8,935 bases of DNA from an uncultured Bacteroidales bacterium. GTDB lineage: Bacteria > Bacteroidota > Bacteroidia > Bacteroidales > UBA3824. A model generated the notes under the pieces. The model did no database searches. It worked only from the letters and a program-made list of their open reading frames with translations, and was not told the origin of the DNA. Positions 4,132 through 8,935 of this stretch are shown here, piece by piece. The DNA lies in the NCBI GenBank assembly GCA_937877455.1, contig CALFIU010000099.1, positions 1 through 8,935 on the forward strand, read 5' to 3'. Position 1 is the first letter of the stretch; each line of letters begins with the position of its first letter. A program made the position numbers and the translations under genes.

Positions 4132-7100
4132 ATGTTTCAACGGATAATAAAATTTTCGATAGACCACAAATTATTAGTGGGCATAATGGCTTGTGCATTG
4201 GTTGCGTGGGGCGTTTGGTCGCTCGTCAATCTGCCTTTTGATGCTACGCCCGACATCACCAACAATCAGGTGCAGATTATCGTAACCTCGCAGTCGACGG
4301 GAACGGAGGAGATGGAGCAGAACGTTACCACGCCTATTGAAATGGCGTTGGCAAACATTCCGCAAGTCAAGGAACGTCGCAGCATCAGCCGTAGCGGCAT
4401 GGCGGTAATCACAATGGTTTTCGACGATAAAGCCGACAACTATTGGGCGCGCGAGCTCATCAGCCAGCAACTCTCCGCCGTCAAAGAGCACCTGCCCGAC
4501 AACGTCGAGGTTGAACTTGCGCCTATCTCTACAGGACTTGGCGAAATCTACCATTACACAATTCGTGCGGAAAAAGGTTTCGAGGACAAGTATTCCCTCA
4601 CCGACCTCAGGACCATTCAAGATTGGATTGTCAGAAAACAACTATCGGGAACGCCCGGAATAGCAGAAATAAGCGGTTGGGGTGGCTTCGTCAAGCAATA
4701 TGAGGTTGACATCGAGCTGGAAAGGCTCAATGCGATGGGCATCACCATTGCAGAACTCTACACCGCACTCAACGAGAATAACGAGAATACCGGCGGCGGC
4801 TACATCGAAAGACTGTCGAACCAATACTATATCCGAGGATTGGGGCTTGTCAAGTCGGTAGACGATATTGAAAAAATCGTCGTCACCAACAAAGGCGACG
4901 TGCCCGTGCTTGTGGGCGACATAGCCAAAGTGCACATCGGACATGCCACTCGCTACGGCGCAGTAACGCGAAACGGCGAAGGTGAAGTGGTGGCGGGCAT
5001 ATCGCTAATGCTCAAAGACGAAAATTTTCAGGAGGTAATAAAGAATGTCAAAACAAAGATTGCGGCAATTCAAAAAAGCCTGCCGGAAGGGGTGATTATA
5101 GAGCCGTTCATCGACAGGACTTTATTGGTCGACCGAGTTACCAACACCATCGCCAGAAACCTTGTGGAAGGCGGACTGATTGTCATTTTCATACTTGTGC
5201 TGTTTCTTGGAAACACTCGTGCCGGACTTGTCGTCGCCTCCGTGATACCACTGGCAATGCTTTTTGCTTTTGGCATGATGCGGATGTTCGGTGTCAGCGG
5301 CAACCTTATGAGCCTCGGCGCCATCGACTTCGGAATGATTGTAGATGGTGCGGTGATAATAGTGGAGGCTGTAGTGTCGAGAATTGCAACATCGGACAAA
5401 AAACAGCTGGCAGATTTCGACAACCTTGTTTACGACTCGTCGAGCAAGATACGCCAGTCGGCAGCCTTCGGTGAGATTATCATAATGATAGTCTATCTGC
5501 CAATGATGACGTTGGTCGGGATTGAAGGCAAAATGTTCCGCCCGATGGCCATGACGATATTTTTCGCCATTCTCGGTGCATTTTTGCTGTCGCTGACATA
5601 CGTGCCGATGATGTCGGCGGTGTTGCTGAAAAACAGGTCGGAAAGCGGAGTGCTGAGTCGCATTGAGAGTCTGACAACCCGATTCAGCACTTGGATTATG
5701 TCGAAGCTGCAGGCAATTTATTTGCCACTTGTCGATAAGTGCATCAAACACGGTAAAACGGTGATAGCCTGCATGTTGGCGTTGTTTGTGGCATCGTTAC
5801 TGCTGATGACTACGCTTGGTGCTGAATTTATTCCGACACTCGAAGAGGGCGATTTTGTCGCCGAAATCAGTATGGCGCAAGGCACGTCGCTCACTCAGAT
5901 GGTGGAGACCTGCACCAAGGCGGAGCAGATTCTCAAATCGCAATTCCCTGAAATAAAGCAAGTTGTTACCCGCATTGGCTCAGCGGAGATACCTACCGAC
6001 CCTATGCCTGTGGAGCGTGCCGACATGCTAATAGCACTTACACCGAAGGCGGAATGGACATCGGCGCATACAAAAAACGACTTGCAGGAGGCGATGGAGG
6101 AGGCTTTGGAGGCGATTCCGGGACTGGAAGTAGAGATGTCGCAGCCAATACAGATGCGCAACAACGAATTGATAACCGGTATCCGACAAGATGTTGCGGT
6201 CAAAATTTACGGTGGCGACACGGAGGTTTTGGCGGAACTTGCGGGCAAGGTTTCGAGGCTCATCAAGAATGTTGAGGGCGTAGGAAGCCTCTACGTTGAG
6301 AAAGTCAACGGCTTGCCTCAGCTACAGGTGGAATACAACCGCCAGATGTTGGCAAAATATGGCATTTCGGTGCGTCAGGCCAACGACGTGCTGCAATCGG
6401 CCTTTGCCGGAAAGATTGCGGGCTGCGTTACGGAAGAGAACCGCCAATTCGACATCGTGCTCAGAATCCACCGTGGCAGCAACGACGACCTCTCCACCTT
6501 CGACGACCTTTTTGTGCCATCGCCTTCGGGCGTAAGCGTACCGCTAAAACAAATAGCGACAATAAGTTACAAAGAGGCACCTGCCCAAATTTCGCACGAA
6601 GACGGCGAACGAAGCATTTTTGTAGGCTTCAACGTCAAAGGACGCGACGTCTCATCAACTGTAAAGGACATTCAGCGCATACTCGACGACCGCCTGAAGA
6701 CGCCCATCGGATACCATTATACGTTTGGAGGCGAGTTTGAGAACCTTCAGACTGCGACCGACAGGCTTATGGTTGCCATTCCGGCGGCGTTGGCGTTGAT
6801 TCTGCTCTTGCTCTATGCCACGCTGAAAAGTGTGCGCGAAACGCTTTTTGTTGCCTCTGCCATTCCGCTTTCAGCAATAGGCGGCATTGTAGCATTGTGG
6901 CTCAGGGGTATGCCTATGAGCATTTCGGCAGGAATTGGCTTCATAGCACTGTTTGGCGTGGCGGTATTGAACGGCATTGTGTTGGTGGGTCAATTCAACG
7001 CCTTGCAACGTCAGGGCATGACCGATGTGCGAGCACGCATACTCGAAGGTTGCGCACATCGTCTGCGACCTGTTGTAATGACCGCCTTAGTGGCATCTTT

Positions 7101-7254
7101 CGGCTTCCTTCCGATGGCACTATCTTCGGGCGACGGTGCAGAAGTGCAGCGCCCCCTTGCAACAGTGGTTATTGGCGGCTTGCTCACGGCAACGATTCTC
7201 ACATTGTTCGTCATACCAACCATTTACAAGATGTTTTCTCAAGAGAAGTCGTGA
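4132..7254 (+). CDS. Heavy-metal RND efflux pump, CzcA/CusA family
   Basis: A full-length 1040-residue inner-membrane proton/metal antiporter with the standard RND layout. TM1 is at about 13-32 and the first periplasmic porter region follows to about 340. TM2-TM6 cover about 344-498, TM7 about 543-562, the second porter region follows to about 870, and the last membrane block reaches about 1031. TM4 reads GAIDFGMIVDGAVIIVEA with Asp399, Asp405 and Glu412, equivalent to the proton-relay residues of CzcA (DFG...D...E). This favours divalent cations such as Zn, Co or Cd over the Cu/Ag type; the residue aligning with the first CusA methionine appears to be Glu578. EFIPTLEEGDF (565-575) is a further family hallmark. 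The pump normally works with a periplasmic adaptor and an outer-membrane channel, neither of which is encoded in the window. The ATG at 4132 gives the usual N-terminus (MFQRIIKFSI). Probably co-transcribed with the DUF6660-like gene. Confidence 0.95.
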   Translation: MFQRIIKFSIDHKLLVGIMACALVAWGVWSLVNLPFDATPDITNNQVQIIVTSQSTGTEEMEQNVTTPIEMALANIPQVKERRSISRSGMAVITMVFDDKADNYWARELISQQLSAVKEHLPDNVEVELAPISTGLGEIYHYTIRAEKGFEDKYSLTDLRTIQDWIVRKQLSGTPGIAEISGWGGFVKQYEVDIELERLNAMGITIAELYTALNENNENTGGGYIERLSNQYYIRGLGLVKSVDDIEKIVVTNKGDVPVLVGDIAKVHIGHATRYGAVTRNGEGEVVAGISLMLKDENFQEVIKNVKTKIAAIQKSLPEGVIIEPFIDRTLLVDRVTNTIARNLVEGGLIVIFILVLFLGNTRAGLVVASVIPLAMLFAFGMMRMFGVSGNLMSLGAIDFGMIVDGAVIIVEAVVSRIATSDKKQLADFDNLVYDSSSKIRQSAAFGEIIIMIVYLPMMTLVGIEGKMFRPMAMTIFFAILGAFLLSLTYVPMMSAVLLKNRSESGVLSRIESLTTRFSTWIMSKLQAIYLPLVDKCIKHGKTVIACMLALFVASLLLMTTLGAEFIPTLEEGDFVAEISMAQGTSLTQMVETCTKAEQILKSQFPEIKQVVTRIGSAEIPTDPMPVERADMLIALTPKAEWTSAHTKNDLQEAMEEALEAIPGLEVEMSQPIQMRNNELITGIRQDVAVKIYGGDTEVLAELAGKVSRLIKNVEGVGSLYVEKVNGLPQLQVEYNRQMLAKYGISVRQANDVLQSAFAGKIAGCVTEENRQFDIVLRIHRGSNDDLSTFDDLFVPSPSGVSVPLKQIATISYKEAPAQISHEDGERSIFVGFNVKGRDVSSTVKDIQRILDDRLKTPIGYHYTFGGEFENLQTATDRLMVAIPAALALILLLLYATLKSVRETLFVASAIPLSAIGGIVALWLRGMPMSISAGIGFIALFGVAVLNGIVLVGQFNALQRQGMTDVRARILEGCAHRLRPVVMTALVASFGFLPMALSSGDGAEVQRPLATVVIGGLLTATILTLFVIPTIYKMFSQEKS

Positions 7255-7300
7255 AACATTTTGAGAAAAGTGTGGAAATGGCTCAAAAACATTTTGAGAA
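7254..7300 (+). repeat. 14-bp direct repeat with a small hairpin after the RND gene
   Basis: AAACATTTTGAGAA occurs at 7254-7267 and again at 7287-7300, 33 bases apart. The second copy forms part of a perfect hairpin, CTCAAAA (7282-7288), loop ACA, TTTTGAG (7292-7298). No T-run follows, so it is a poor intrinsic terminator. A 26-codon frame begins with a GTG overlapping the pump's stop codon and spans both copies; it encodes no recognisable protein. Confidence 0.6.
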
Positions 7301-7451
7301 TTCGCCAATGTATATGGCAGGGTTGGTGTAAGACTAAGACATGCAGATTACAACGGAATAATTTTCTCGCAAAATTCAGTTTGCAGTCCCGCAAGGCTGC
7401 TATCAAGGTTAAGTCTTGAATGCAGTCCCCCTCTATGTGCCTAATTTTTAG

Positions 7452-7459
7452 TACATTTG
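7452..7459 (+). promoter_or_regulatory. -7 promoter box of the DUF1016-hsdS unit
   Basis: TACATTTG matches the Bacteroidetes TAnnTTTG consensus perfectly and lies 19 bases before the ATG at 7479, which implies a short leader. No well-spaced -33 TTG is visible. It suggests that the nuclease and hsdS are transcribed separately from the upstream pump. Confidence 0.6.
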
Positions 7460-7478
7460 CATTCAAAATAGAGCGCAA

Positions 7479-8636
7479 ATGGCAAACAATGAGATAACCC
7501 CAATTGACAAGATTATACGGACATCAGATGTTGAAAGTCTGTATGAGGACGCTTGTCTTATCATAGATCATGCACAACATGCGGCCTATAGTGCAGTAAA
7601 CGAAACGTTGATTAAGCGTAACTGGCTGCTTGGCTTGCGTATTCAGCATGAAGTACTAAAAGAGCAACGTGCAGAGTATGGAAAGCAGGTGCTAAAGGAA
7701 CTCTCAAAATCGCTGATACAGAGATACGGCGAGGGCTATAAACTCGCCAACTTATATCATTTCATTTCTTTCTACAAAAGTTTTCCGAACTTTTTCTACG
7801 CAGCGAGTGGAAAATCTGCCGATGAAGAATATGAAAACATTTTCTACGCAGTGAGTAGAAAATCAGCTAAAGACATAAATATTTTGCAATCACTGACTGC
7901 AAAATATCCAATTCGTCTATCGTGGACGCACTATCGTATTATCTTACAGGAACTCACAGCAGAAGGTCGGGCGTGGTATGAGAACGAGGCTGCAAAAGAA
8001 ATGTGGAGTACTCGCACCCTACAACGCAATGTGTCTTCGCAGTACTACCATCGCTTGCTACAGTCACAAGATAAAGCCATCGTACATGACGAGATGGTGC
8101 AGTTAACAAAGCCTTTGCAGGATAAACTGGAGTATCTGAAGAACCCTGTTGTAGCTGAATTCTTGGGTTTCAAAAACAATACCAACTATTCTGAAAACGA
8201 TTTGGAACAGAGCATTATCGACCACCTGATTTCTTTCTTGATGGAGTTGGGAAAGGGCTTTGCATTTGTTGACCGCCAGAAACACATCCATACGGAGAAG
8301 GAGGACTATTATATCGATTTGGTGTTCTATAATTACCACCTTCGCTGCTTCGTTCTCATTGACTTGAAGACAACTAAACTACGTTATCAAGATGTTGGTC
8401 AGATGGATATGTATGTCAAGATGTACGATGACTTGGTTCGCCCCGAAGGGCATAACCCCACTATCGGCATACTGCTCTGTTCTGATACCGACGAGGATGT
8501 GGCGCATTATTCTATCCTCAACAACAACGACCAACTCTTTGCTGCCAAGTATCTCACTTATATGCCGACACAAGAGGAACTGCGTCGTGAGATAGAACAA
8601 CAAAAGGAGTTTTTTAGATTAAAGAACGAGAAGTAG
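7479..8636 (+). CDS. DUF1016 (YhcG-type) PD-(D/E)XK nuclease-family protein
   Basis: A 385-residue cytoplasmic protein. Residues 15-185 match the helical DUF1016 N-terminal region (RNWLLGLRIQHEVL, YGKQVLKELSKSL, LSWTHYRIIL, WSTRTLQRNV). Residues 215-365 are the nuclease fold with Asp280 in YYIDLVFYN, Asp295-Leu-Lys297 in VLIDLKT, and the GQMDMYV helix (307-313), which is the PD-(D/E)XK arrangement. The family is common beside type I restriction-modification genes, particularly hsdS; its precise role there is not established. The hsdS start follows after a single base, so translation is probably coupled. Residues 104-119 and 120-135 are a near-repeat (NFFYAASGKSADEEYE, then NIFYAVSRKSAKDINI) from a 48-bp tandem duplication in the helical domain. 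The ATG at 7479 follows the -7 box and matches the usual N-terminal length. Confidence 0.88.
   Translation: MANNEITPIDKIIRTSDVESLYEDACLIIDHAQHAAYSAVNETLIKRNWLLGLRIQHEVLKEQRAEYGKQVLKELSKSLIQRYGEGYKLANLYHFISFYKSFPNFFYAASGKSADEEYENIFYAVSRKSAKDINILQSLTAKYPIRLSWTHYRIILQELTAEGRAWYENEAAKEMWSTRTLQRNVSSQYYHRLLQSQDKAIVHDEMVQLTKPLQDKLEYLKNPVVAEFLGFKNNTNYSENDLEQSIIDHLISFLMELGKGFAFVDRQKHIHTEKEDYYIDLVFYNYHLRCFVLIDLKTTKLRYQDVGQMDMYVKMYDDLVRPEGHNPTIGILLCSDTDEDVAHYSILNNNDQLFAAKYLTYMPTQEELRREIEQQKEFFRLKNEK
7788..7883 (+). repeat. In-frame 48-bp tandem duplication with internal palindromes in the DUF1016 gene
   Basis: The segment 7792-7819 recurs at 7840-7867 with 25 of 28 bases identical, offset by 48 bases (16 codons). 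The second unit contains a perfect 9-bp inverted repeat, ATTTTCTAC (7839-7847) and GTAGAAAAT (7855-7863), around a 7-base loop. The first unit has the corresponding TTTTCTAC and GTGGAAAA with one wobble. The similarity fades outside the 28-base core, so the repeat is either old or built from two insertions of a palindromic element. Confidence 0.8.
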
Positions 8637-8637
8637 A

Positions 8638-8935
8638 ATGGAATTGAAGAAATATAAACTTGGCGAATTGTTGGATGTCAAGCGAGGGGCAAGTCTTGCT
8701 GGAGAATACTATGCCACTTCCGGTAACTATATACGCTTAACATGCGGTAACTTTGATTATCAAAACAACTCTTTCAAATTAAATACATCCAAAGACAATC
8801 TGTATTATACTGGACCAGTCCGCGAGGAGTTTATTATGAAGAAGGGCGATATTATCACTCCTTTGACAGAGCAAGCCATTGGTTTACTCGGCTCTACGGC
8901 AATAATACCAGAAGATGACAAATACATTCAAAGCC
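8638..8935 (+). CDS. hsdS: Type I restriction-modification specificity subunit HsdS, 3' end outside window
   Basis: The first 99 residues are visible and the frame is still open at the window end; HsdS is normally about 380-450 residues. The start MELKKYKLGELLDVKRGASLAG is typical of the first target-recognition domain of HsdS. It is followed by YIRLTCGNFDYQNN and the MKKGDIITPLTEQ...GSTAIIP stretch that recurs in these domains. HsdS confers DNA sequence recognition on the HsdM methyltransferase and the HsdR translocase/nuclease; neither is in the window, so they would lie downstream or elsewhere. The ATG lies one base after the DUF1016 stop codon, with the purine-rich GAGAAG just upstream. 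Confidence 0.85.
   Translation, partial: MELKKYKLGELLDVKRGASLAGEYYATSGNYIRLTCGNFDYQNNSFKLNTSKDNLYYTGPVREEFIMKKGDIITPLTEQAIGLLGSTAIIPEDDKYIQS

Noticed and set aside
5122..5751. 209-codon minus-strand frame inside the RND gene
   Set aside because: It is a shadow of the pump coding sequence, rich in His and Gln from antisense codons, without domain features.
7251..7331. 26-codon frame beginning with a GTG that overlaps the pump stop codon
   Set aside because: The overlap resembles translational coupling, but the peptide is very short, has no recognisable family, and consists largely of the translated direct repeat.

Overview
The window looks like an accessory stretch of a Bacteroidales (Bacteroidota) chromosome, in the Prevotella/Bacteroides/Muribaculaceae range. 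The reasons are the absence of clear Shine-Dalgarno sites, two good matches to the Bacteroidetes -7 promoter box TAnnTTTG, a DUF6660-like Cys/His-rich protein beside a metal RND pump, and a DUF1016 nuclease next to hsdS. No species can be named from the sequence alone.

Region 1 (1-2570) is an ADP-ribose-handling neighbourhood. It holds the 3' part of a bacterial-type poly(ADP-ribose) glycohydrolase (TIGR02452 family, signature GGG-x7-QEE). A convergent von Willebrand factor A (vWA) protein of TerY-like appearance follows, separated by a bidirectional hairpin terminator. Divergent from the vWA gene is a macro-domain protein with a fused C-terminal HTH-like domain. Its start codon is preceded by six tandem periods of a 7-bp repeat.

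Region 2 (2571-3490) is a REP/RAYT module. A Y1-type REP-associated transposase gene is accompanied by four 28-bp palindromes that begin with GTAG. Two lie upstream, one lies in frame inside the gene, and one begins on the last base of its stop codon. A 37-codon orphan fragment resembling the C-terminal tail of DNA methyltransferases sits between the two upstream palindromes.

Region 3 (3491-7254) is a metal-efflux unit: a 17-bp operator-like inverted repeat, a TAnnTTTG promoter box, a small exported Cys/His-rich DUF6660-like protein, a 232-bp leader with a possible pseudoknot, and a full-length CzcA/CusA-family RND pump (1040 aa). Its membrane motif (D399-F-G...D405...E412) points to divalent cations such as Zn, Co or Cd. 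No periplasmic adaptor or outer-membrane channel gene follows, although the pump needs both.

Region 4 (7255-8935) starts a restriction-modification type locus: a DUF1016/YhcG-type PD-(D/E)XK nuclease with its own -7 box, followed after one base by hsdS, which is cut by the window end. The DUF1016 gene carries an in-frame 48-bp tandem duplication whose units each contain a small inverted repeat.

All gene families recognised here are known. The less ordinary signals are the REP palindrome inside the RAYT coding sequence, the compensatory changes between palindrome cores, the possible pseudoknot in the pump leader, the start-proximal heptamer repeat, and the linkage of a PARG, a vWA protein and an atypical macro domain.
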